Positions 25,380 through 36,175 of a DNA stretch of 64,000 nucleotides are shown here, piece by piece. The notes beneath the pieces are model-generated. The model searched no databases and was not told where the DNA came from. It saw nothing but the letters and a program-made list of their open reading frames with translations. Source of the DNA: Ehretia macrophylla (lineage: Eukaryota > Streptophyta > Magnoliopsida > Boraginales > Ehretiaceae); NCBI GenBank assembly GCA_037974665.1, contig CM075764.1, forward strand, positions 76,152,325 to 76,216,324, read 5' to 3'. Position 1 is the first letter of the stretch. The number at the start of each line of letters is the position of its first letter. The position numbers and the translations under genes are program-made.

Positions 25380-26440
25380 GTGATAGGTCGGCCTATCCCA
25401 ACCCAACACACAAGAATTCGAGCCCAACCCAATTAGGTTGAAAGTGGGCTCGACTCGACCCAACCCATTATATATAGTTGAGCTGAGTTGGGTCATGTAA
25501 TTTTTAACCCAACTCATTTGAGCTTGGGCCCATTTCGACATAGGCCCAGTCCAACCCAACCTAACTTAGGACCCAGCTCGAGCCCAACTTAGGCTTATCT
25601 CGAGTCTAGCGCAAATTAAGCATAATACGAGCGCACTTATTTTAAAAAAATTAAAATATTATGCATTATACAATGTAAGTCATAGTAACTAGTAATTTCA
25701 ATTATTTAAAGTTAATTTCAAGACTCTCAACTCTCAATTGTTCAAAGTTTCAAGGTTGATTCAACTTTCAAGCCTCAATTTATTTTCCAGAAGAGGATCT
25801 CCGTTTTTCTTCAATTGAATTTGGTAGAGGTATTCTTATAATTATAATAGTACTTTTATTGAAATATTTATACATTCATTTTACTACAACACTATGCACT
25901 ATAACTATGGCCATTGGAGAATAAAATCTTTCACTTCAATTACATTCATCAGAGATTTGAAATCATTTTGCGTCCTTTAAAGAACAGAGACATGTAATTT
26001 GTAACTATTTTCAGGGTAAATTTATATTTCGTCATTTATTTATAATTGAGACGCTTGTAAGGTACCTTATATCTCAATACCCAAATGTCCCAAACTACTT
26101 CAATCCTGAAGTGGTCATAATTCAACCACCACCACCAGACCCACCACCACTAGAACAAGTATTTGGAGAGCCACTATTGCCAAGCCCACCGCCACCACTA
26201 CTAGCAGGCCCAACATCCGTACAAGGAGTATAATAAAATAGAGAACTTCTCCACTATATTTCATCAAACATTTATGTAATGGTTAATTTTTATGTTTATA
26301 TTACTAATATACTCGTGTCTCGGGAACTTATAATTTGTTATGTAATGTTTTATCATTTATGTTAATATTATCATTCAACTTGTGTCTCATTAATCGTTTA
26401 ATTAACATTTATTAAAAAAGTTAAGTTTAAATATTATTAT
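25380..26440 (+). repeat. dispersed repeat copy A, possibly hAT-derived
   Basis: Begins with CCAACCC / CTCGACCC-rich sequence. It continues through GTAATTTGTAACTATT, a CCACCACCACCAGACCC proline-like stretch and GAGAACTTCTCCAC, to AT-rich DNA. The same order of words recurs at 36176-36830 in direct orientation, with moderate divergence. The pyrimidine-rich terminal stretch resembles ends of plant hAT elements, but the family is uncertain and there is no intact ORF. Confidence 0.6.
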
Positions 26441-27380
26441 TTTTAATTATTAATCCAACTATCAAAGTACTCTTAATAAATTGAACAACTCCTATCATTG
26501 ATTATCATTTTGGTAGGAGCTCTTTCTTATAAGACACTCTCTTTAACTTCAAGAACCCTTTTTAGGGTTTCTTGATTTATAAGCTTGGCCTTTAGTCGTG
26601 GCCTTTTTCCTTCCCTTTCTCTTTTCTCTCTCAACTATGATTTGTTTTCCTTTTTTCTTAATTTTTACTCGAGCTCTTGTAAGGCATCTCCTAACTTTTT
26701 TTTTATTTTATTAAAACCCTTCCCACCCCCCCACCCCCATCCTATAGGATTCGAATCTTATTTCTCAATAGGAGAGTAGCCCACCACTAGGCTACTCGTG
26801 AATCTCAACATCTCCTAACCTTAGCCCACCACTAGGCTACTCGTGAATCTCAACATCTCCTAACCTTTTGCACAAAGCAGCTTGGGCTCTTCTACTTTCT
26901 TAGATATCACTATTTTCTTTTTAGATGGGTAGTTCTTTACTTTACTCAACCAATCCATCAAGTGCATTCATTTCCCCTATATTCCTCTTTGCTATCGGTG
27001 TTGACTTAAGGTCCAAACCTCTACGCCAACTTTCTCTACACTAATATTCGTGGCTATTTTGGAAAGCTTTTAATAGACCTCATCTCTACTCTTTGGATGA
27101 TCCTCTTTTCTTACTCAAAGGTTTGGACTTTGGACCCATTGGATGTGGATCTTTCATCCTTTACTTTGGCGTTGGGTTTGTGTGTCTCTTATTATGCACG
27201 TCTTTGCTGCTTACTATAATGTACATTCTACCAAATCATTGGCTTTTGTTAAGGGCTTCCCTAGTTCGTTTGTAGTTGAGTCTTTAATGATAGTGGTTGA
27301 AGGTGTTTATACCCAAGTTGTGCTCCGATGTTGGTATTTGTATGGTCTAGTGATCAAATCCATTTGGTAGCTACCTCACT
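26441..27380. other. non-coding, with a perfect 45-bp tandem duplication
   Basis: Short frames at 26585-26779 and 27093-27370 show no motif. The duplication at 26777-26866 is listed separately. Confidence 0.4.
26777..26866 (+). repeat. perfect tandem duplication, unit 45 bp
   Basis: 26777-26821 and 26822-26866 are identical by eye, each starting TAGCCCACCACTAGGCTACT. The lack of any difference points to a very recent slip or unequal exchange. Confidence 0.9.
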
Positions 27381-28345
27381 GTAGAGATAATAATGGGTCG
27401 GGTTTGTGGGAAAATGACTTATCTCACGCCCTACCCCATCATCTAAAAGGTCACCGAAATACCAGCCCAGCCCCTGTGTTCTTCAACCCCATCCCTCGCC
27501 CCCGCTCTGTTCCCGAATCCCTTTGCGGAATGAGGATTAGCTTCGATTTTTTTATTATTCTTTTAAATAGTGCATAATACATAAATTCAAAATATAAGTT
27601 AAAATTATAACAAATGATTAATGTAAATGGTGGTGTGAAATAATGGTCAAATATAAATTACATATTGAGTTGGGTGCTTATAATTAAATAATAAAAATAA
27701 CATTACAGTAAATGAGTTTTAGGAATTTAAATAAGTTCCAACTAAAATCTTTGCTTTATGAGAAATACATGTGAAAAAATGTTTACTTGCATAATGGGGA
27801 TTCACATTGATCAATATAATTTTTTTTTTATTGCATGTCCACATATGATTATTAATTGCGAATCTACTCTTGAATATTGATATGTTTCTATTCTTCATAT
27901 AATAAATCTTTATATTATCATCCTTAATTGTAGTGTTTAAAACTATCTTGAAGCACAATTTTGAACAACTAAGAAATCTCTTAAGTCAATTGTGATCAAT
28001 AATGCAATGGATGTATTCATGTAAAATGGTTGCAAAGGCCAAGAAATGGCATAGAATATCTTGATTAAAGGATGTTTATAAAATTCCTTTGAGTCATCAT
28101 TTTTTTTCTTCTCAATTTTAATAATACTTTGTCTAATGTCATTTTTTGATACTTTTATATTTATAACATTAAATTTTAGTACATATGTAAGTACTGAAAG
28201 TATAAAAATAACTTACATATATGTGGCGTGGATTATGTGGTGCGGGATAAACTTATCTTGTGTCATGTCCCGCTCACACAAGGGGATTAGAAGTTAATAC
28301 CACCCTTGTCCCATTCCCCATTTCTCACGCCAATATCCTCTCCAT
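27381..28345. mobile_element. hAT-like non-autonomous element, copy 1
   Basis: The left end, TAGAGATAATAATGGGTCGGG, and a right end rich in CCCATTCCCC / TCTCACGCC are near-inverted, in the style of plant hAT termini. The interior is AT-rich. Part of it (around 27750-27850), read in reverse complement, matches 29440-29550 (shared TTTTTTCACATG-like and ATCAATGT words). No ORF with a known domain. Exact borders and target duplication are not established. Confidence 0.5.
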
Positions 28346-28849
28346 TTAGGGTGGAAGCTTGGTGGGTACCAATAAAACCTATTCACTAGTATCATCCCTG
28401 CCCACCGATCTGTTTTTGATGGGTTAAGGTGAAAGTTTGCTTATTAGGCCCTTAAATCTAGGCTTTTGCCCTATTGGTTATTTTTTTGGGCCTAGCCCAA
28501 TATCTGTTGTTTTATTAGTTAGGCCTTTATTTGTTTAGCCTTGTCTTTTTCTTCTTTTCTCCTTTTTTTTCGCCTTCAACGGTTCAACCAATGTTGTATT
28601 TTCCTTAGGCCTTGTTGGTTGGGTCAATGTGCTTGTTTTATTCTTATTTAATTAATGAATATTCATTCTTGACGTAAAAAATAAGAATTGCATTTTGTTA
28701 GTCTATAGAATTAAGCAAATTCCATGACCAAAAGAAAGAATTAAGCAAATTCCTACCAAAATTTCCTTTAAATAGATCGACCCTAAATTATATTTCTTCA
28801 GAGGAGTAAGTTCACTTTCTCAATTCCCCACCCCCATTCCCAACCCACT
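28346..28849. other. possible LINE 3' tail plus unassigned DNA
   Basis: 28435-28680 is T-rich and ends ATTCTTGACGTAAAAAATAAG, which resembles the 3' UTR ends of plant L1 LINEs. There is no coding part to confirm this. A 17-base direct repeat (AGAATTAAGCAAATTCC) lies at 28707 and 28737. Confidence 0.3.
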
Positions 28850-29926
28850 TAGGAATGGTAATGGGGATAAATTTTACAATTACTTGACCTGTTCTTGCCC
28901 CAAACTAGGAAGGTATTGAGGTAAGAAATAGGGGATGAGATTAGATTTGGTGATTAATATTTAATTCCCGCGTTGGGGTAAGGTAGGAGGGTTGGATAAA
29001 CATTCTCCACCCATATAACCCACCCCGCATTAATGTAAAGCTTATTTTTAAACTTATATTTCTTACTTTTGTATAAATATCTTATGGTTATAAATATAAA
29101 AGCCTAGAAAAATCATATTAGAATAAATATATTATGGTTATAAATATAATAGCCTAGAAAAATTTTATTAGATAAAATTTTATTAAAATTAGAGGGAAAA
29201 AATGATGAATTAAAATAATCTTATAATAATTCTTTTAATTAAAATACTACATATCATTACTTAGCTTTGGAATAATATTACATGAATCTTCTCTATTCAT
29301 TATTGATCATAGTGCATTTAAGAAATTTGTCAGTGGTTCCCAATTGCACTTCAAGATCATTTTAAACATACAAGGATGATATCTTGAAGATTTATGATGT
29401 AATAAAATAGAAGATGTATTAATTTTCAAGAGTAGTCCTATGAAAACTATTGATACGTAGAAATCTAAGAACAAAAAAATTACTTTTATTGAATCAATGT
29501 AGATCCAACAACCAAACATATATTCTTTTCTCACATGTAATTCTCATACCTAGTGGTTTTAGATGCTTCACACACAGTTATTGTAAAATTATTTTTAGTA
29601 TCTATAGTTGAAGAGACACAACTCAATATTGTAATTCACATTTGACCTTTGTTTAAAATCTATTTTTATATTCATAATTTATTAGATATTTTTTTCCTGA
29701 ATTTATGTGTTTTAAAGTAAACTCAATGTCTCACAATTTAAAGAAATATTAAAAATTCTCGACTAATCCCTATTCCCTATGTACGGGGATTTAGGAATAG
29801 ACGGAGATACGAGATGGAAATGAAGGATATAGGGGTTGGACGGGTGTTAAGATAACTTTTTAAGTGATAGAACAGGAAAAATAAGAATGAGCCTCCTCAT
29901 CTCAAACCCGCCCTATCGTTATTCCA
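28850..29926. mobile_element. hAT-like non-autonomous element, copy 2, inverted to copy 1
   Basis: The left end TTAGGAATGGTAATGGGG and the right end CCGCCCTATCGTTATTCCAA are imperfect inverted repeats. The interior shares sequence with copy 1 in the opposite orientation. CCAACCCA next to both ends may be the 8-bp target duplication, but the flank is simple sequence, so this is weak. No coding capacity recognised. Confidence 0.5.
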
Positions 29927-29966
29927 ACCCCCAACCCAACCCCAACCCCAACCCCAACCCCAACCC
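29927..29966 (+). repeat. (CCCCAA)n microsatellite
   Basis: About six units of CCCCAA, some imperfect. Plants normally use CCCTAAA telomere repeats, so this is best read as a simple repeat grown from the neighbouring CCAACCC sequence. Confidence 0.85.
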
Positions 29967-30760
29967 TATGTATTTAGAAGGTTAAAAGATATTACAGTAT
30001 AATGATAAAAAGAAGAAGAAGAAACGGTGGGGAAAGAGTCCGATCAACTGCTTTTGGTATGTGATCTCTTCAGAATAGAATTCATAATCCAATTAACTCC
30101 CTTTAATTATGTACCTTCTCAGGACAAGGCATTAATTGTCGATTTATCCAATAACACCTTTAAAATTGAAGTTATCACATTGAATTTCAGCAAACCAAAA
30201 GCCAAAAAACATTAGCAAAAAAACATTAGCAGGGTAATCTAGTCATTCAACATTGCTTGTTTACGTCCCACACAAACACAACCCACCATGACCATGCCAA
30301 CTGCCAAGAAACGTCCAAAGTTTCACACAGTTTGCAAAAAACTGCAATCCACAAGCTAACAGTAGCCATTTATCTATCTCCTGTCTTACCATTCACAATT
30401 TCTATTTCAATAATGGCCCAGTTGGACTTAAAATGCATGTTAAATAAAAACAAATAAAAATTAAAGAAGGAAAGCAAAGAGATATATGGAAAGATATATT
30501 GAAGAGAGCAAGAAGGAAACAAAGATGTCTTCTAATGTCCTCCAACCACACACATATACACAATTCACTTCCCACAAATACCCTTTCTTCTTTATGGGGT
30601 TTTATTTCAAATTTTTTACATTCAAAGCTTTCAAGAAACAGAGATAAAAAGCATTCTTATCCACCATAACCTCTTACCCTTTTTTTTTCTCACTAGAGCA
30701 CCCTTATCCAACCACACATATTTGATTTTTGTTGGTGGGTAGAGGATATTAAACTATAAG
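29967..30760 (+). promoter_or_regulatory. upstream region of the small unknown gene
   Basis: Unique-looking DNA with A- and C-rich stretches. The frames at 30027-30215 and 30257-30457 lack known motifs. A TATA-like AT stretch (ATATATGGAAAGATATATTG) lies at 30481-30500. The transcription start is not determined. Confidence 0.35.
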
Positions 30761-32620
30761 ATGAAAAGGGTTAATGATGATATTTTTCATCACTATTCTA
30801 ATGCTTTTAGTGAAGAAGCTAATAAGGCAAAGCTTCAACATCAATTGCTTTTGAAAGAATTCTTGGCACTACAAAAGGTTAGCGTTTTTCCTTTTCTGTT
30901 CAGTTTCTTTCATTCTTAAATATTTTGTGTATTTTCTGGTTTTAATATCTTCTGTAAGATTGGAATTTCAGATACCTGTTTGTTTATTGTTTGTCTTCTG
31001 TGGGTTTCACCCTTTCGATATTTCGCATAGCATGAGTTTGGTGCATCCAACTTTCCCATTATATTTGATTATAGTTGAATTGGCTTTGCCACTGTTATAT
31101 TGGACTTTTGTTTGGATATATCCTGTTCTCAATTGTAATTTCATATTACTAATTTGAAAACTAAAAAAAAAAAAATTATGTTTTCCTCTAAAGTATAATT
31201 TTATTAGAGATTAATTTATAAATTGATTGTGTGTGTGTATGGCAATTTTGTATAGGAATTTGTTTCCAGAAAGAGGAAGCTGCAGAGTGCAAATCAGAAA
31301 AGAGCTATTCTTTTTGCTGAAGTCAGGTAGGTTTTGTCCTATTTAACTATAAAAAGTTTGCAAATCTATTTTTTCATCAAATTTTAAAAAGAGAGAATTG
31401 AAAAGAGGAAAAAATCCCTATTAGAAAACAAGAGGGTAACTAATTATGAAGGCTCGGTTTGGCTTGCTATATCGCGCTGATTAAGAACAATGTAGTAAAT
31501 TTTATCATCATCGTAAAAGTGAAGTGTTTGGCAAAGTGCAGGACTGATTACTTCTGGAAACAATTTTGATATTTTCTCTCATAATTTTGTATTCAGATTG
31601 TTCAAAAGAAGTTTTCATAATCCAAAACAGATTGGCCTAAATTTCTTTTCGTGGTCTCGTTTGTATGTGAAATTTCAGATTCTTGAGAAGGAGGCAAAAA
31701 TATTTGTTAAAAAGGCATTCTCTTAACATTGAACCAGAAAGATACCTTGTTTGTTGCCAAAACTCAGATGCAGAAAGGTATATGGTACAAGGGGAAAGGA
31801 GTAACGATGCACGTGAAACTGCATTCGAGGATTTTTCTCCGGCTTCAATCTCAAATTCAAAAATGGTAAGAAGTTGAATTTATAAACCAAATTATATTAC
31901 AGAGGGATTTGATATTAATGTTGGTTAATCTATGAGTAAATTGCTTGTCGTCCCCCTGTGTTTTGCTCGAAAAACTAATTCACCCCCTGTAATTTTAAAA
32001 TAGGCTCATTACCCCCTTGTGTTTTTTCGATTAAGTTGACGCACCCAAAATCTCTTATTCCGTTAACAAACATTACCAAATTAGTTAATTGATCGTTATA
32101 CCCTTACATAAAGTTAAAATCGAAAAAACACAGGGGGCAATAAGCCTATTTTAAAATTACAATGAGTATTTAGGACAAAACACAGGGAGGCAACAAGCAA
32201 TTTACTAAAAGGGTACTTTTGTCCAGCAACGAATTTATTTAAACCAAAAATATAAAAAAATCGCATTTTAAGCTTGTGCGTTGCAATTTCTGTTAAATTA
32301 GACGTTTTTTTTAACGGAGGGGGGAGTTCATCTACACTCTGAAAATTACAGGGGGTAATGAGCCTATTTTAAAAAGACAAGAGGTAAATGAGTATTTCGA
32401 ACAAAATACAGAAGGGCGGAAAACAATTTACCCGTTAATCTATTTGTTACAGAGGGATGACGAGAGACAAAGAGGTCGAGGACGAGGAGGAGGAGGAGGA
32501 GAACTGGTAACTAGGGAGGAACTGAGAATGCCAAAGATGCCCGAGAATTACTTGACTGAGGACGAACGATTAGGCAAGAAGAAGATACCATGTCACAATC
32601 AAGTGACTCTGAAGGTCTAA
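30761..32620 (+). CDS. conserved-looking plant protein of unknown function, four exons
   Basis: Predicted exons: 30761-30877, 31256-31326, 31679-31865 and 32453-32620. All junctions are GT/AG and the joined frame is open for 180 residues, which strongly supports a real gene. The protein starts MKRVNDDIFHHYSNAFSEE. Residues 15-85 are rich in Lys, Arg, Gln and Leu with heptad-like spacing (LQHQLLLKEFLALQK, then RKRKLQSANQKR, then FLRRRQKYLLKRH), suggesting a basic coiled coil. Residues 126-141 form an Arg/Gly run (RGRGRGGGGG), and the tail ends KKKIPCHNQVTLKV. I recall similar short uncharacterised proteins in other plants, but no function. The basic coiled coil and RG run would suit a nuclear or nucleic-acid-associated protein, which is only inference. 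A MITE lies in intron 3. The start was chosen as the first ATG that leads cleanly into the first donor. Confidence 0.8.
31924..32443. mobile_element. Mutator-type MITE in intron 3 of the unknown gene
   Basis: The element spans 31934-32433 (500 bases) with inverted ends (GAGTAAATTG and CAATTTACCC) and a perfect direct repeat GTTAATCTAT on both sides (31924-31933, 32434-32443). Arms carry CCCCCTGTGTTTT and its complement, so it is in the same family style as the MITE at 12053. The right copy of the target duplication ends only nine bases before the acceptor AG at 32451-32452. Confidence 0.87.
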
Positions 32621-33111
32621 ATGTCAATATGTTTTGCTGCTGAGAACACACAAATGCCATTTAATTACAGAGACAATAGTTATTTCATACTCAGTTATTT
32701 TGGTTACTAATACTGATTTTCACCTGTCTTTAGTTCCATTTTGAATCTCATACTCTACCATTGCTTATGAAAACAATGCGAACTTCGAATTAGTATAATA
32801 CTTGTAGGCACATTTCATACTCAGTTTTTGTGCTTACTGATATTGATTTTCGCTGTGTGGACTTTTCTGGATTCTAAGTTCTAACCTTTTCTTTTCACAT
32901 TTTTCGTTCTTTCTTATGTTTTTAACTCCTGGAATACAAATGCTTGATGCTTACCTCGTCTTCTATTCAACCAAAGCCTCAGGTAAGATATCAACCTTAC
33001 CTCAAATGGATCTACAAGATAAAAGCAAATGCTTGAAAGGCCCAAACCCGTAATTAAGATTCTGGTACTTGAGTTAAATCACGATTTTAGGAGGAGTAAG
33101 AAGGTAGTTAT
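32621..33111. other. 3' flank of the unknown gene
   Basis: Mixed AT-rich DNA, presumably the 3' UTR and downstream region. No further gene is seen. Confidence 0.4.
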
Positions 33112-34530
33112 AAGAGCAACTCCAACCGTCTTCCTATTTTATTATTTATAGTGGAAAGCTAAATTGATGATTCTCTAATTTTACAAACTCTCTATTTCAA
33201 TTTTACTCCAACAACATTTTCTATTTCAGACTCTATTTTAGGGACTCTCTATTTTAGTTTCACTCCAATAACACTCCATATTTTATCTAAACTCATTACT
33301 TAATAATCTATTTTTTATCTTTTATTTTTAATTGTTAACGATTATATTCCAATAAAAATTGTACTATTAATATAATTTAAGTGGTTAATCTTATTATTAT
33401 TATCTAATTTTATTAATTTGAAGTTTTTCCAATAGTTATTATTCTCGACTATAAATAAAATTAGTTGATATTTCATTATCTTGGCTTGATGCTGGTGTAT
33501 GTCAATTCCCCTTTCATGATAGGTATGCTAGTGGTGGGGTCAAGGGGCTACAAATAGACCTTGGTCCGACGGTATACACCAGGAATGATAACGACCATAA
33601 AATTCTCACATTAGTCACTAATGATCTATCAGTTGTTAGCTTTATGTCTTAGAAATTAGCAACTTTTATTTGGTGGTGGCAATTTTATGTCTCATCAGTC
33701 GTTCTCTTTATATTCCATCAATTGTCCTATTTATTTGATCAACCATTCTCTTTATGGTCCATGGACTATTCTTGTTATGTCTCATTAGTCATTCATGTTA
33801 TGTTTCATTAGTCTTTCTCATTATATCTCATTAGTTGCTCTCGTTATGTTTCATCAATCATTCTCGTTATATCTCATCAGTCGTTCTCGTTATATCTTGT
33901 ATTTGGCATTTGTAGCTTTATGTTTCATCAACCATTCTCTTTATTTTTTGTATTCAACAATTGTAGATTTTTTTGGTTAAAATCATCCTATAAATATAAC
34001 TACATAAGAATAGGAAAAAGCACAACCATAGAGACTTTGAGAAGATTTATTAAGCCAGTGGTAGCAATATTTTCTAATGAATACTTGGGATCACCAAATG
34101 AGATTGATATTGCTAGATCGCTACAAGTTGTAAATCAAAGAGCCTTTCTTGGAATGTTAGAAAATATTAATTGTATGCATTGGAAATGGAACAATTGTTC
34201 GACTGCATGGAAATGTATGTATAGTGGTCATATTCGTTATTCTACAATTATATTGGAAGTTGTGGCTTCGTATGATCCTTGGATATGATATGCATTCTTT
34301 GGTTTACCTGGTTCTGTTAATGATATAAATATTTTGGAGTGAGCATCAATCTTTACTGAGTTAGTTGAAGGACAAGCTCCCAAGGCCAGTTATTCGATCA
34401 ATGAGCATAATTATATAATGGGGTATTATCTTAAAAAATGGTTTATACTATCTGGGTCAACATTTGTTAAAACTACCTGTTCCACAAGGAAACAAGAGAA
34501 AGTATTTTGCTGCAGCTTGATCGATTTCTT
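33112..34530 (+). pseudogene. PIF/Harbinger transposase remnant
   Basis: From about 33983 the + strand encodes YNYIRIGKSTTIETLRRFIK, then NEIDIARSL, NINCMHWKWNNC, TAWKCMYSGHIR and, after an in-frame stop, FFGLPGSVNDINILE. This is the order of the plant PIF/Harbinger-type transposase family. The first catalytic Asp, expected in a DCMHWKW context, is Asn here. At least two stops break the frame and the C-terminal part is lost beyond about 34530. A Harbinger-like terminus (TAA then GAGCAACTCCAACC) lies at 33110-33126, so the left end of the element may survive. No right end was found. Confidence 0.75.
33690..33894 (+). repeat. 23-bp minisatellite
   Basis: Five consecutive 23-base units at 33780-33894 follow the form TCTCATTAGTCATTCATGTT plus three bases, each with small changes. 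Looser units extend upstream to about 33690. The array lies inside the Harbinger remnant, just before its transposase similarity. Confidence 0.8.
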
Positions 34531-35646
34531 GGTCAATTATAAAATTAAGTGCAAATGAGACTAAGTTTTACCCCGCAAATGCACGAGTTGTGGTAGAAAA
34601 TGGACAAGTGCAAGAATCATATCCACGAGGAGGCTCTTAAGTGATCTACTTGTGTGCTCGCATGAAAAATAGTCTAAAAATAACCAAAAAAAAAGCACGA
34701 GGAGGCTCTTAAGTGATCTAGTTGTGTGCTCGTATGAAAAATAGTCTAAAAATAACAAAAAAAAGGAGGAAAATTAAATGATTGAGAGATTGATTAGATT
34801 AAGACAAAAATTGAAATATAAATAAGCTCATTAAAATAGTCTAAAGCTAATCAAATCTAATCCAAAAGAAAAGTGAAACTTTTGAGGATTAGATCAAAGG
34901 TGGAATCGGGATAGGTCTAGATATATATGTAAAACTTATGAACTATATGTAGATTCTAGATTTGGAAACTCAACCTATGATCAACTGGGCTACAAACCTG
35001 TCTAGATGTAGTCACCTGACTAGCCAATTAATCTCACTTAAGCTTAAGTGCAATTCTGTCCTCTAGACACTCTCAAAGCTGGGTGCGGACTTGTCCAAAT
35101 ATTTATAAGTTCAATTAGTTAGGCTATGTGAATAAATTATAGTACAACCTATAATTTATTTATCATTAAGCTCATTTCCTATGGGGTTGTAGTCATGCTT
35201 TGAAATCAAATATGCTACAAGTAATTTTTAAGAAATCAAAACAAAGCATAAAAATAAATAAAGCTCATATCCAATTGAAATCCATGATCATATTATGATA
35301 AACAAACAAATACATGTTAACTACAAGCAAATTTAAAGCATATAAATGAAAGTCATGTCAACAATAAACCGAATTTCAAAAGGATAATAACATTCATAAG
35401 AAATTTCACATCCAAATATCCAAATCTAGCATCTAACATATATTACATAAATTATTACACAGCAGATCCTTTTCTAACCATTAAATAATCTAGCTCATAC
35501 TCAAAATAAATCTAAGAACATGGAAAAAATAAGAGAAGAGCACCCCATGTGAATAATCTCTTTAATGTTTGCAAGCTCCTTGAACTCTTACTCCAAATTA
35601 CTTCCAAACCTTGATCCAAAGTCAAAATGAAATGGACAGGAGTGGA
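34531..35646. repeat. 72-bp tandem duplication and LTR-like DNA
   Basis: Copies at 34624-34695 and 34696-34767 share CACGAGGAGGCTCTTAAGTG and end in A runs. The nearby GTGCAAGAATCATATCCACG resembles a motif seen in Athila/Tat-type LTRs, so the block may be an old LTR fragment. No coding domain is recognised up to 35646. Confidence 0.5.
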
Positions 35647-35930
35647 TGTGTGTGTGTGTGAGGTGGGTGTGGTGTGTGTAAAAGTGTGTAAAAATATGAG
35701 TGAAAAAGTATGTGTATGAGTGTTTGACCAAAAAAAAAAAAAAAATGTGTATGAGTGTGTGTAGATGTGAATGTGTGAGTAATTGTGTGTGTTAGTACGT
35801 GAGTGCTAGTGGATAAGAGTGAAAAATGAATGAGTGTGGATAAGAATGGATGAATGTGTGGATACGGATAAGAATGGATGAATGTCTATAATGTGTGAAA
35901 ATGTGGTTTTATGAGTGTGTTGAGTTGTTG
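35647..35930 (+). repeat. GTGTGA-rich simple-sequence region
   Basis: An impure (GT)n and GTGTGA / GAGTGT array with an internal A run near 35730. A 20-base segment with GATAAGAATGGATGAATGT is repeated at about 35838 and 35868. No gene. Confidence 0.75.
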
Positions 35931-36175
35931 TGTCGATGGTGCGTGAATAATATCCGTAGTCTCTTGAGTGTGTGAGGCGTATATGAAGTCAAAGTATAAC
36001 GTGAATGTAATTTAGGCGTGAGGTGTTGTTGAGTTGTAGTGCTAATGGAAGGCATGAATTAGCTAGTTAATTGTGAGCCGTGGTTGAAGTGGTACTTGGT
36101 GCTTTAGGTTGGTGCTGTTGTGAATGTTAATGTGGAGTCACAAGGTGAGTGGTTGAGTGCATGTACTCGATGTGA

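Noticed and set aside
26735-26790. Possible tRNA gene around GGATTCGAATCT
   Set aside because: Only a B-box-like word is present. No acceptor stem, D arm or anticodon arm could be paired.
29927-29966. Interstitial telomere
   Set aside because: The unit is CCCCAA, not the plant CCCTAAA, and it grows out of adjacent CCAACCC sequence.
30027-30457. Two short + strand frames upstream of the unknown gene
   Set aside because: No motif, no splice link to the gene and no recognised similarity.
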